The translations under genes were made by a program, and so were the position numbers. Source: Agelas oroides (lineage: Eukaryota > Porifera > Demospongiae > Agelasida > Agelasidae). Taken from it: a stretch of DNA of 64,000 bases. The notes beneath the pieces are model-generated. The model worked only from the letters and a program-made list of their open reading frames with translations, had not been told where the DNA came from and searched no databases. Below are positions 47,201 to 56,500 of the stretch, in pieces. The stretch's first letter is position 1; each line of letters begins with the position of its first letter. The stretch lies in the NCBI GenBank assembly GCA_949130485.1, contig OX422203.1, positions 1,827,178 through 1,891,177 on the forward strand, in the 5' to 3' direction.

Positions 47201-47563
47201 GTGAGTATTACTCATGGTAGCTCACCTAGACGACACATTTGGACATTTGCTGCTACTGGTGACAGTGGAGGTGCAAGTAGTGTCTCTTGCCCATGCACAA
47301 ATAATGGTGTAACATTTTCAGGTGTCATACCTCCGTTCATTAACAACGAATACTTTTGTGAGGTTGGTACTTCCACAGAGCCAATGTGGGATGGGGGAGA
47401 TTGTCCATCAACCAGCACATGTTGTACCTTCAACAATCCTCCATGGTTCTGCAAGCAACTCTCTCAGACCACTACTAACAACATTGATGTCAGAGTGTGT
47501 GCAGATGAAAACTCTGCCAATGAAGACATTCAAATTGAACTCATTGAGCTCTATGTTCAGTGA
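44282..47563 (+). CDS. Secreted coiled-coil protein with FReD-like/'WDGGDC' module, copy B (5 exons, 394 aa)
   Basis: Exons are 44282-44342, 44426-44584, 44739-44825, 46613-46711 and 46785-47563. Exons 1-4 have the same lengths as copy A and exon 5 is one codon longer. The signal peptide is MSLRLLTLLISLGLGYSQ. The coiled coil begins CNCTKQLQEIKNELRKEMQA. The C-terminal module keeps all the Cys and the HIWTFAATG, MWDGGDC and CCTFNNPPWF blocks, with changes concentrated in the GDSGGASSVS loop. The frame is fully open, so it is probably functional. Intron 3 holds about 1.63 kb of inserted DNA, including a nested ORF, that copy A lacks. Confidence 0.92.
45187..45967. mobile_element. Inverted-repeat element carrying a HIRAN-like ORF
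   Basis: The ends 'gtaccgtagtgtcccgttaa' plus 'tacgcccccc' (45187-45217) and 'gggggcgtattagcgggaca' plus 'ctacggtac' (45939-45967) are inverted copies with one mismatch over the outer ~29 bases. The flanks carry copies of 'tgtacatacatattg'. It is a self-contained unit nested in the larger TTAA-flanked insert. Confidence 0.8.
45344..45724 (+). CDS. HIRAN-like ORF inside the nested element (126 aa)
   Basis: The segment SPYIGEELPVQREVNNIHDD, FAVAVLKNGNTVGHVPREIS and RVCWYFL has the HIRAN-domain pattern: G-E-x-L-x-x-x-R-E-x-x-N-x-x-D-x-x-A-V-x-V, then G-x-x-x-G-H-V-P. HIRAN domains in helicase-type proteins bind 3' DNA ends. I recall many stand-alone copies in coral and sponge gene sets. The part after it (GKGLVVPCVYIFRGK) also fits that group. 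The start is uncertain: ATG at 45344 is in frame, but another frame (MATTFRIEST) begins at about 45374 and may be the original N terminus before a small frameshift. Whether it is host-used or transposon cargo is unknown. Confidence 0.6.
   Translation: MYAIRTLPTNYGDDFQDREYCLRTAAWSPYIGEELPVQREVNNIHDDFAVAVLKNGNTVGHVPREISRVCWYFLHNSGSEMTCIVNGDRRRSEVDGKGLVVPCVYIFRGKQKHLDRLINLFAKLAA
46033..46356. repeat. Long palindrome (~324 bp, arms ~150 bp)
   Basis: 'gcttcaaaccgaacgaggac' at the left is mirrored by 'cctcgttcggtttgaagc' at the right. The inner arms 'cgaatcgcagcataactctt' and 'ccagaccagggcgcgtgaac' also have near-identical partners. The centre is GC-rich around 'cgggagtactgcggcgcggc'. It can fold into a very long hairpin. 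It lies within the composite insert. Confidence 0.85.
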
Positions 47564-47670
47564 TTACATGACTGACCAAGTTGCTTTGTGTGTGTAACAA
47601 TACTAGCTGCATGCATAAATATATCTGCTAAGTAGCTAAGTAGCTAGTTTGACTTTACTGCATGATGAAT

Positions 47671-48096
47671 AGGCCCTGATGGATTATGCTAGCATAATTT
47701 TGAGAATAATAGGTAGCAAAAAGAATTAAGAATTATTCAAGAATAATAGGTAGTTATTTTGGTCCCAAAAAGAATAATAGGTACATTTTGGGGTCACATG
47801 AATGATGAGTCACATCCCTTTCCAGATTATTATTAATTATTAATTCTACGGAAAAGAATCTATACTTACTGGCAGTTATTGCTTCACTACCTGTATTGCT
47901 TGAATCGTTTCTTCTGGACCAGTTGCGATTTACTTTTCAAAAAAGTTATTATTATGTTATTAAATGTATATTTTAATGAGAATAATAGGTGCAATAAAAA
48001 GAATAATAGGTAGAATGAAAAGAATAATAGGTAAGACTTTCAAGAACAAAAGAATAGAATAATAGGTAGAAAAAAAAGAATAATCCATCAAGACCT
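47671..48096. mobile_element. MITE with 'AGGCCCTGATGGATTAT' ends and internal 'gaataataggta' repeats
   Basis: The ends 'aggccctgatggattat' and 'ataatccatcaagacct' are inverted copies with minor change. The interior carries about ten direct copies of 'aagaataataggta'-like words, denser towards the right end. Confidence 0.75.
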
Positions 48097-48172
48097 AATG
48101 ATGAAGATAGAAATGCAGCTCTATGACCTGTAAAGAAAAAAAGGCTGTGTAATGAATTGCAATACCATAATT

Positions 48173-48568
48173 ATCTGCTAAGTACATATCCAACTTTACT
48201 GTTAAGTACATATCCAACTTTACTGCTAAGTACATATCCAACTTTACTGCTAAGTACATATCCAACTTTACTGCTAAGTACATATCCAACTTTACTGCTA
48301 AGTACATATCCAACTTTACTGCTAAGTACATATCCAACTTTACTGCTAAGTACATATCCAACTTTACTGCTAAGTACATATCCAACTTTACTGCTAAGTA
48401 CATATCCAACTTTACTGCTAAGTACATATCCAACTTTACTGCTAAGTACATATCCAACTTTACTGCTAAGTACATATCCAACTTTACTGCTAAGTACATA
48501 TCCAACTTTACTGCTAAGTACATATCCAACTTTACTGCTAAGTACATATCCAACTTTACTGCTAAGTA
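48173..48568. repeat. 24-bp minisatellite, about 16 copies
   Basis: The unit is 'ctgctaagtacatatccaac' plus 'ttta', nearly identical throughout; the second copy has 'gttaag'. Because 24 is a multiple of three, three spurious ORFs of 155-209 codons cross it. Confidence 0.98.
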
Positions 48569-49042
48569 CAAGAGCAATGCACCAATTCTCCAAATGTAAC
48601 AATGACTTAACCAGATCAGTGACAACATTCTTACACAATATGTAACTGCTGAAGTGCGAGGTGTTGATTCATTAACTGCTGACTTGTGCATGTGATACAA
48701 GTGCAGTTGAGAGACTACAATCAAATTATGTGTATGTACTCAATTGTACTGTAGAAGTTCAATGCTGTATTATTACTGGGATGGTCTCGTTACATGTGTA
48801 TAGCTATAGTATATATTCAGGTTAACCAAACAACAAGCATGTTATGAACCAACTGAACAGCTGCACATCTGCCACTTGCAACAATTGATGTGCACTACTG
48901 TTGATGGTTCCATGTCACTAGTGTATATATCTATTGTGCACTCTCCCATGCAACCTTGGTCACCTGAGTGCAGGCACTTGCTGAATTATAATTAATGCTA
49001 TAAAGCTGAACTACCCACTTGCTAGGAAGTTAGCTATTCTCC

Positions 49043-49676
49043 TAATGAACTGTTGCAGCAAGATGTTGATTCCACTACGACTGCATGGGATACTCACAAA
49101 CACCTGGTAAGGGAAGGTGCTTACTGAAACTTAACTTGGTAAGTGAAATGCATATTTATTTAGGAGTAACGCTTGTGTGTATCTCTCTCTTGGTGGTTCT
49201 CTTGAATTTGCAAGCTACACTGTTCGTGATTGTACTGAATTGAACAACTTCAACAAGTTAAGGATGACCTACGAAAGGAGATGTAAGCAAACATTTGTGC
49301 TGTGAGAAAGAGATTGATGCACTGTGAAATGTGACCAAGTTGCTTATAATTATGCTACTACCACCTGGCACTCAAAGTATGTGATTACTAGGCCCTGGTT
49401 TTGTTATGAAGTGTGATGTATCTGTGTCTATAATTTATATATACATAGCACTGTTATGTGAAAGTTGCACAAAGCCTTACTTACGAGCACTCTCCCTGCA
49501 GGTAATGAAGAGCAGTGTGCAATGACTGAGCAGCTTGATCATGTGTTGGGTCACATTCAAGAAGGAATCACTAGCTAACAGTCCTTGGCATTGAAGTCGG
49601 AGTGTGTGCAGATAGAAACTCATGCAGCCAATGAAGATAATTCAAGTTGGACTCGTTGAGCTCCACGTTCAGTGAT
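49043..49676 (+). pseudogene. Pseudogene copy of the secreted-protein family
   Basis: Exon-1-like sequence at 49059-49110 ('gatactcacaaacacctggt') is followed by an exon-2 relic at 49212-49378 with in-frame stops ('gagatgtaagcaaacatt', 'gcactgtgaaatgtgacc'), an exon-3 relic at 49502-49580, and the last ~85 bases of exon 5 ending 'gagctccacgttcagtga'. Exon 4 and most of exon 5 are missing. The order matches copies A and B, so it arose by duplication of the whole gene. Confidence 0.88.
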
Positions 49677-49679
49677 TGT

Positions 49680-50520
49680 AAGACTCCTCAAGTGACTTTG
49701 TGCGTGTGTGTAACTGTGAATGATCTTTATTGCAAACATTTTGTATGGTTAGCTGCTTTCAAATATGGATTTATGCATTGTCAATATGCAAGTGACAGAT
49801 AGATACAAGATTGAGGTACATGTATACACTGTGCATGTTTATTTATTGGAAAGGGAATACATTGTATTTGAACATATCAAAATCAGAGTGAGCTAACACA
49901 ATGTTTAAAGTCATTTTCAGTAGCATTGCAATTTTGATTGCTAATGCCGGCATTCAGATGTGGCTACACCATGTGGGAGCATCAACATTATGATGTTTTT
50001 GCAGGTGAACAGAGATTTATTTTGAGCTGGCTGGAATAGTATACTGAAATGGAATGCTTAATTACCTCTGGCCTCACAATAGCTAGTACCACAGTAATGT
50101 GTCATTTCTGTGAACAAGGATGTGGTTTTCAACCACTACATGCTACCTCATACAACTGTCAAACAAGCATAGATAGACTTCAACTCACCAATGTTAAGTA
50201 CAGACTTCAATGATAAAGTACCGGTACAATGTACTCCAGAGCAGCAGCAAATGTAGCTACTCCAGATGTGACGTCACATAGCAATTACGTTTTCATTCTT
50301 TTGCTTACAGTAAATGGGGGGGGGGGGGGGGGGAGGGTTGCTTGGGGATCAATCTGGGACCAATTTCTATTTATCATGCTGTGTCTATTTGCAAGCTTCT
50401 ATCGACCAACTTTTGAATTTGATATTTGTGCACATGAGCTTCATACTGCGCACCTGTATCGGAATGTAATGTATCGGAACCTAACCAGGTCTGATTCCAG
50501 TCTCGTAAGCCGCACCCTTC
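49680..50520. other. Stretch without recognisable genes
   Basis: Nothing coding is supported. It contains a poly-G run of about 19 at 50317-50335. It precedes the carrier pseudogene, and no promoter is recognisable. Confidence 0.45.
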
Positions 50521-50841
50521 GCATCATGAGTGGCAAGCGGCAAGAGTTGGGCGTTGCTGAGAACTTGGGGTGGCACTGCGACCATCGCTTTCAAGACAGC
50601 AGAGGCCCCCCTTGAGAGAGTGAAACTGCTGCTTCAGAACCAGGGGGAGATAGTGAAGAGTGGACGTCTCCCAGAACCTTACAAGGGAATCACTGACTGC
50701 GTCGCCAGAACATTCAGAACTGAAGGTAAGTGTTGAACTGAAGGTAAGGCTTGGACAAGGTATTTCAGTTAGTCTGGCCCCCAGACCCTTCTGGCCGTGC
50801 GAGAATAGTCTAATAACTGCTATGCTATCATGACTATCATT

Positions 50842-51097
50842 GGGCTATTCCATTAAATAGGCAGACACCCCCTTGTGGATGAACCTTAATTATGTCTAGG
50901 GGGGTGCAGTCAGGGGGGTTAAAAGGCAAAAATAATTGTGTCCAGGGGTAAAAATGCCCAAACTAATTGTGTCCAGGGGGCTCAATAGCCTGCTTTGATT
51001 ATGTCCAAGGGGGGTTATGCTACTAATTTGTTGTCCAAGGGGGTAACTGAAATCTGTTCATCCACAGGGGGTGAACGCCTATTGAATGGAATAGCCC
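50842..51097. mobile_element. MITE with 'GGGCTATTCCATTAAATAGGC' inverted ends
   Basis: The left end 'gggctattccattaaatag' and 'cacccccttgtggatgaac' are mirrored at the right by 'ttcatccacagggggtga' and 'ctattgaatggaatagccc'. The flanking 'att' may be the target duplication. It sits in the only spliceosomal intron of the carrier pseudogene and has internal 'tgtccaggggg'-type repeats. Confidence 0.85.
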
Positions 51098-51472
51098 ATT
51101 AGCTACTAGCTACGTAATCAAACAATATCAGTCTCTTATTTTGAGCCTTGCTGTTATCATGAAAAATGATGCAATGCAGTCACTCTATTCTGGTATTCTT
51201 CCAGGTATCCTGCCATTCTGGCGTGGTAACTTGGTCAACCTTCTAGGCTACTTTCCCATCCAGGTTCTCAGCTTTGCCTTCAAGGATAAGTTCAAGGACC
51301 TCTTCAAGGTGTCCAAAACTGACCGCTATGCTGTCAAGTTTTGTAAGAACATTGCTTCTGGTGGTGCTGCTGGTGTCCTCTCTCTCTGGTTCATGTATTC
51401 CCTTCATTATTGCCGAATCCGGCTCGCTAATGATGTCAAGGTGGGCAACAAGGGAAGCGAGAGACAGTTTAA

Positions 51473-51978
51473 CCCTTTACCAACCAATGACGCCATATGG
51501 CGTCGTCAGATTTTGGCCGCATGTTATCAGTTGGCGCAATCCGTTTTGAAGATAGGCTCTGTGCTAGCAGAAAGGGTGGGACAGGGGGAGGTGGCTGGGT
51601 GCACCGCTCTGGCTGACAGTGCATGGCGGCGGTTGCAGCTGCCTGTAGAAAAGCCTTGGTCAATGCCAGGTGGGCCATTTGTCTGCTTTCTTGCACAAAC
51701 GGGCGTAGAAAACGCTCCTTTCACCTTGTAGGGACTCCATTTCTGGCATTTTAGGCAGCTTTTAGTCCGGAGGAACGTTCTCTGGTTGGAGGGCCCTGAC
51801 TATTGAACGCTCGCTAATAGTGGGTGTGTCCAAGGTCATGAACCTACAGAGAATGTGTCAATAAAGCTTTGAGTCAAGTTTCCAGTGCTAGCTCCAAGCA
51901 GAAGTGAAAATACAGACCATGGAAGGTATCCATAGCCTAATAAACACTTCCAGTAAATAGCCTACGGTTGTTAAAGAG
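51473..51978. mobile_element. piggyBac-like non-autonomous element (506 bp) in a coding exon
   Basis: It is flanked by TTAA on both sides (51469-51472 and 51979-51982). The end sequences CCCTTTACCAACC and, inverted, CTCTTTAACAACC match at 11 of 13 positions. The 'gacgccatatggcgtc' palindrome near the left end resembles the ends I recall for marine piggyBac-like MITEs. Removing the element with one TTAA restores the carrier reading frame across the site (RQF-K-GMID), so this is an insertion and not an intron. There is no transposase ORF. Confidence 0.88.
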
Positions 51979-52716
51979 TTAAAGGGATGATTGATGTCTA
52001 CAGGAAGACACTGGCCAGCGATGGCTTCGTTGGTCTCTACAGAGGCTTTACCACATCCTGCATTATTTGTCTACAGTGGTTGCTATTTTGGCTTCTATGA
52101 CACCCTCAAACCCATCTTCCTAGGGGAAAATGCCGGCACTTTTGCCTCCTTGTGCCTTGGGTTTGGTGTTACAATCAGCGCTGGATTGGTGTCGTACCCT
52201 TTGGACACTATTCACTCACGAATGATGATGAGATCGTGTGAAGCCATCAAGTACAAGGGCTCATTGGATTGCTTCATGCAGATTGTGAGGAATGAAGGTT
52301 ATATGGTGTTAATGAGAGGGGTAGGAGTTAATATTCTCCGTGGTACAGCTGGTGCTGGGCTCCTGGCTGGATTTGATAAGTGCAAGAAGTACTACAGAAC
52401 GTGGCATCCTAATTAGGTCAGTTTGACTTTTTTGAATGGACTCTCACTTTAAATTTTCTTTGTTGCCAAACACCCATGCAGGTAAGCCTCCAGGAGAGCC
52501 AGCAGAAGCAGTGTATGGAGGATGTGGCGCCACCTTTGTTCTTTCCCTGCCTGAAGACCCACAACCTGAAGGCCATGAGCAGAGTATCACAGGACAGCTC
52601 ACTGCCCAATCTGTAGAAAAAAAAAAAAACTACTGAACAGACATGTTGAGCTGTCCTGTGGATCCATCATCTGTTGCTGCTAAGAACATGTTCAGCATCG
52701 GCCATCCTCTTCCCGT

Positions 52717-53060
52717 GACTGCCCCTGTTGCAAGGACCACCCACTCAATACTGACCACATACGTCCGCCACCACCCCTAGTAATCCGACTGGTTGAGGGG
52801 CTCCTTGTTAACTGTGTCAGTAGGTGTGGGAAAGTGGTGAAAGTGGGACAGTACAAGGACCACCTCCTGGGACAATCCAGGAGCCACTACTACCAGCATG
52901 TAGACTCGCCATCCAAGGTGACACTCAAAGAGGTGCTTTCCACATCACTATCAACTCCAGTAGAGAGAAGGTGGTGGAGCACCTGGTGCACAAAATTATC
53001 AACCAATTTGATAGCAGCAGCACTGAGGGAGTTGTGAAGATTCCCACTCGTGGTCAAGTA
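52717..53060 (+). pseudogene. Fragment of an unidentified zinc-finger-like, possibly transposon-derived gene
   Basis: One frame encodes CPCCKDHPLNTDHIRPPPPL, VIRLVEGLLVNCVSRCGKVV and SHYYQHVDSPSKVTLKEVLS. After a one-base shift it continues EKVVEHLVHKIINQFDSSST and VVKIPTRGQVI. The spaced Cys and His residues look like zinc fingers. The overall pattern reminds me of N-terminal parts of RAG1-like or related transposon proteins, but I cannot establish this. A frameshift and missing ends mark it as a relic. Confidence 0.3.
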
Positions 53061-53544
53061 ATTCAGAGTCCACACATGCACACAACTAAAACTATAGGAT
53101 ACAATGCAACACAGCCCATCACCTGTGTTTGAGTGGCTGGATGCATGGTGCCAAGTGTCAAGTGGCGGACTGAAAGGATCAGATCATAGATAGTGGCGTG
53201 TTATGGTCAGATCTATTCTCGCATGGCCTAGTCTCGTGACCATTGAGCGATTTATTGGTTGTGCCGAGTATGAAAGGACTGCATGCATGTGGGAACAGTG
53301 TGAGAGAGCTAGGTTGAAGAACTGACACAAGGAGTGGAATGGACAAGGAAGCATTGCACTGCTTGCTCAGCATGTACCCATATCCCCTGGAGACGAAGCA
53401 AAATGAAACGGTTTCATTGGGTTGTTCAGTATCAAGACTGCTGATTCAGTCTTGTCAAATTGCTGATAAAACCTTTTTTGTATACAGTGTGAAACATACA
53501 TGTGCAGTAATACAATAGAACAACATCATAGAATGACAAGTGTG
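53061..53544. other. Intergenic stretch downstream of KIN17
   Basis: There is no coding exon. It contains TTTATT on the plus strand at about 53249, which would be AATAAA for the KIN17 transcript, about 300 bases after its stop codon. Confidence 0.4.
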
Positions 53545-56500
53545 TCAGGTGTCTATGTTCAGTTTTGAAATGTCTTCGTATGGCACTCTCGCCACCACTC
53601 TCCCTCTTGACGGACCCTGAAAGTTAGTGGATATTGGCAGTCATACAGATGAGCCCAAACCTTGTTCCCAAATCAAATTTTGTATTACCTGATTTATTCG
53701 AACTGAAACACAGAAGTTGTCAGTGTCCAGAGACTCCAGTATGGCCCTCAAGCCTCTGTAAGCTCCATTCACAACCAGAACTGGTTTACCTACATAGAGA
53801 GCAGGTCACAAAGGCTAGCAAATTGCATTCAGAATAGGCTTCTTGAATGGCCAACAACTAAAGACTAAGCAGCAGGAGAAATTATTGAGCAATACGGTGG
53901 TGCCACAATGATGTCATTTTCACTTATGCAAGCTCACCATTGCAGAACTAAGGCTGAACATCCAGCAAACAATACATATAAAATGTCATACTGCAGCGAA
54001 TGAGACCTAGTATTGGCTGAAACATGTCCTACACAGTGGGTGACTCTGTAAATACCCTAGGCCTGCCTCACTTCAGGGAGAGATTGATCGTTTATTAAAG
54101 GTACTTACTCACCAATGGCTGGTATGACAGTCTCAAGGTGAGCCTGGTCAATCTTGAGTTTATCCCCGGAGTCAATCATCCTGACCATGGCCGTGTAGAG
54201 ATCTTTCACCTCCTCCACCACCCCTTTGTGCCGGTAAAACCTCTCTCCCAGCTTCTTGTGTACCACCTTCACAACAATGCCCTGCACATACATAAAGAAT
54301 GAATGCGCCTGCTTTAGAGTTTACCTACTGTAGATATTTGTGCACAAAAAATATGACAGTTCTACAAAGCAGCACATATATCTATTAAAATTTTCCTCGG
54401 GTTTAATTTTCGTAGTTTGTCAAATCGCCAAAAATATTTTTGATGACAAAACCATAGCCAGGAATAAGGCCATGCTCACAGGCTGGCTAGTAGCCCTTAG
54501 CCCTTTGCAGGAACAACAGTGGTATAAGTGAAGTGCCTAGTGTAAAATTTTTAAGTCATATACACTAGTCATGACTAGCCCACTAGCTGGATATCACATT
54601 TATTGCCATGTGTAACAGCTAATAGTGGGAGTGAGGCTAGGGAGTGAGCGAGCAATGGTGCTCTACACGCAGGTCTCACTTCTGCTAGCCAGTTGTCTCT
54701 TCTGTTCATCTTCTCCTTCCTCTGCTCCTCCATCTGAAAACAACAACAGTGAATGTGGTGGACAAAAGCCGAGTCAATCCTACACTAGAGTTAAAGTGCT
54801 CATGCATGACACAGGCGGTGGATTGGGAGGGCATGTAAGTATCAATTCACAAAAACTATAAAGACTGGCTTTTGCTTGTAAGCTGCACTATAGAAAAGCA
54901 CCAACAGTAAGAACAAGAACAACCACTCGTTCTTCCTCCAGTGTTTTGGAGGTCATCGGAGCTGGAGTAGCATAACTACAGTGTGCAAGTGCTGAACTCA
55001 CCATCCTAATCTCCTCAAGTGCACTGATCTTCCTCTTCCTGCAAAATTGGAAGATTGATCTTAAGATTAGTCTCACCAATACTTACATAGTTGACCACCC
55101 TCACCTCATCATCTAACATTCTGCTCTTACATTCCAGGTAATTAGCATTCCATTTTCTGACTCCCACCCCTCTCTCCTCTCCCACCCCTCCCTCCTCTTC
55201 CATCCCTCCCTCCTCTTCCATCCCTCTTTCCTACCTCCCTTCCCTCCCTCTTCTTCTCCCTTCCCCTACCTGCTCTCCTCCGGTCCTTCCTCCTTCTCTC
55301 CTCCCCCTCCCTTCCCAGCCTCTCCCCTTCCTTCTCCCCCACTCCCTCTCTCCCTTCCTCCCACTCCTCCCTCCCCCTCTTCCCCCCTCCCCCTTCCCTC
55401 TCTCTTCTCCTCCCCCCCCCCTCCCCCCCACCTGCTCTCCTGTCCTCCCTCCTCCCCATCCTCTCCCCTTCAATCTTCCTCCTCCTCCTCCTCCCTCTCT
55501 ATCTCCCTCTCTACAACCTCCCTCCCCCTCCTTCCCTCCCTCCCCTCCCACCTGCTCTCCTTTTGTCCTTCCTTCTCCTTCCCTTTAGAGACGGTGCTGG
55601 CCTTGACAGAAGCCATCTTGAGTGCATTAGGAATGACCTTCACCCTACAGATCACATAATCATACACTTGCAGGCCAACCATTTAAGCAATAACATAAAC
55701 AGCATATAAATATATTTCTTGACATACTTGGTTACTCTCCATTACATGAAACATGAATATCTAGCTTTGTTCTGAATCTTCCACCCATGCACAGGAACAA
55801 GACTATAGAGCAGGATACTGCATGTGTGCTCTTGAAGCCGCCCATTGCTCAGAAGGGTTTACGGTATACAGCAAAGTGGTATCTTTATCTGCACTGCTCT
55901 GCTGCACTTCCATACATGTAACTAACAGGATCAAGACTAACATGGTACATATGTATTGCACATGTACATTGGTGGAATTGGATAATGCATTTAACATGTG
56001 GTTCAGTCTCTTTATGTTTACAGTGACATATCAGCCTGTGACCACTGAACTATGTTCAATGAGTGGGAGGGACCCTTTCTTGTAATTACATGCGATACTG
56101 AAAGCAGTTCACACTGGGGTTGGTTTTAGGTCTAGGACCAAGACTAACACCAAGTTAGGCAAGTGCATCATGGTACATTTGTGACCACGTTAGCGTACAG
56201 CCAACAGGTAGTGACATGATTACTAACGTCGGGCTCTTTGCAGTACCCATGTTGACACAACCATCAACATGACTGTGACCACTGAACTGTCCTCAACGAG
56301 TTGGGGGGGGAGGGAACCAAACCCCAGTGCACACACCTGGGAGCATGATATATAAAACCCTTACTTTTCAGGTAGAGCTTTGCTATGAGTGCTTCCTCCT
56401 CCTTCTCCTCCTCTTTCTTCTCTTCCCCCTCCATCTCCCCCACTGGGTGAAACCTCACCTCCCACCATTGCAGAAGTGGTGTCTGATGAAGGATCACCAG

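Larger units (their letters stand above)
50527..52416 (+). pseudogene. ADP/ATP (mitochondrial) carrier pseudogene
   Basis: The pieces are 50527-50725, 51205-51472 and 51983-52416, with a normal intron between the first two (phase 1, donor GTAAGT). They encode mitochondrial ADP/ATP carrier sequence: [70 protein letters not shown] and VNILRGTAGAG. Three breaks are visible. A small indel by the G run near 50570 leaves NLG and [11 protein letters not shown] in different frames. A 506-bp transposon interrupts the QFKG codons at 51473-51978. Another frameshift lies near 52060-52075 between YRGFTTSC and [13 protein letters not shown]. The second carrier signature, normally YPLDxARTR, is decayed to YSLHYCRIR. 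The breaks together make a functional product unlikely. Confidence 0.9.

Noticed and set aside
48095..48724. ORFs of 209, 162 and 155 codons on both strands
   Set aside because: They only reflect a 24-bp tandem repeat whose length is a multiple of three and which lacks stop codons in several frames.
51141..51731. 196-codon ORF as a full protein
   Set aside because: Its first part is intron and its last part is a transposon. Only the middle (51205-51472) is carrier sequence.
55142..55682. Gly/Arg/Glu-rich minus-strand ORFs
   Set aside because: They run through a purine-rich intron of KIN17. Only 55552-55644 is supported as an exon.
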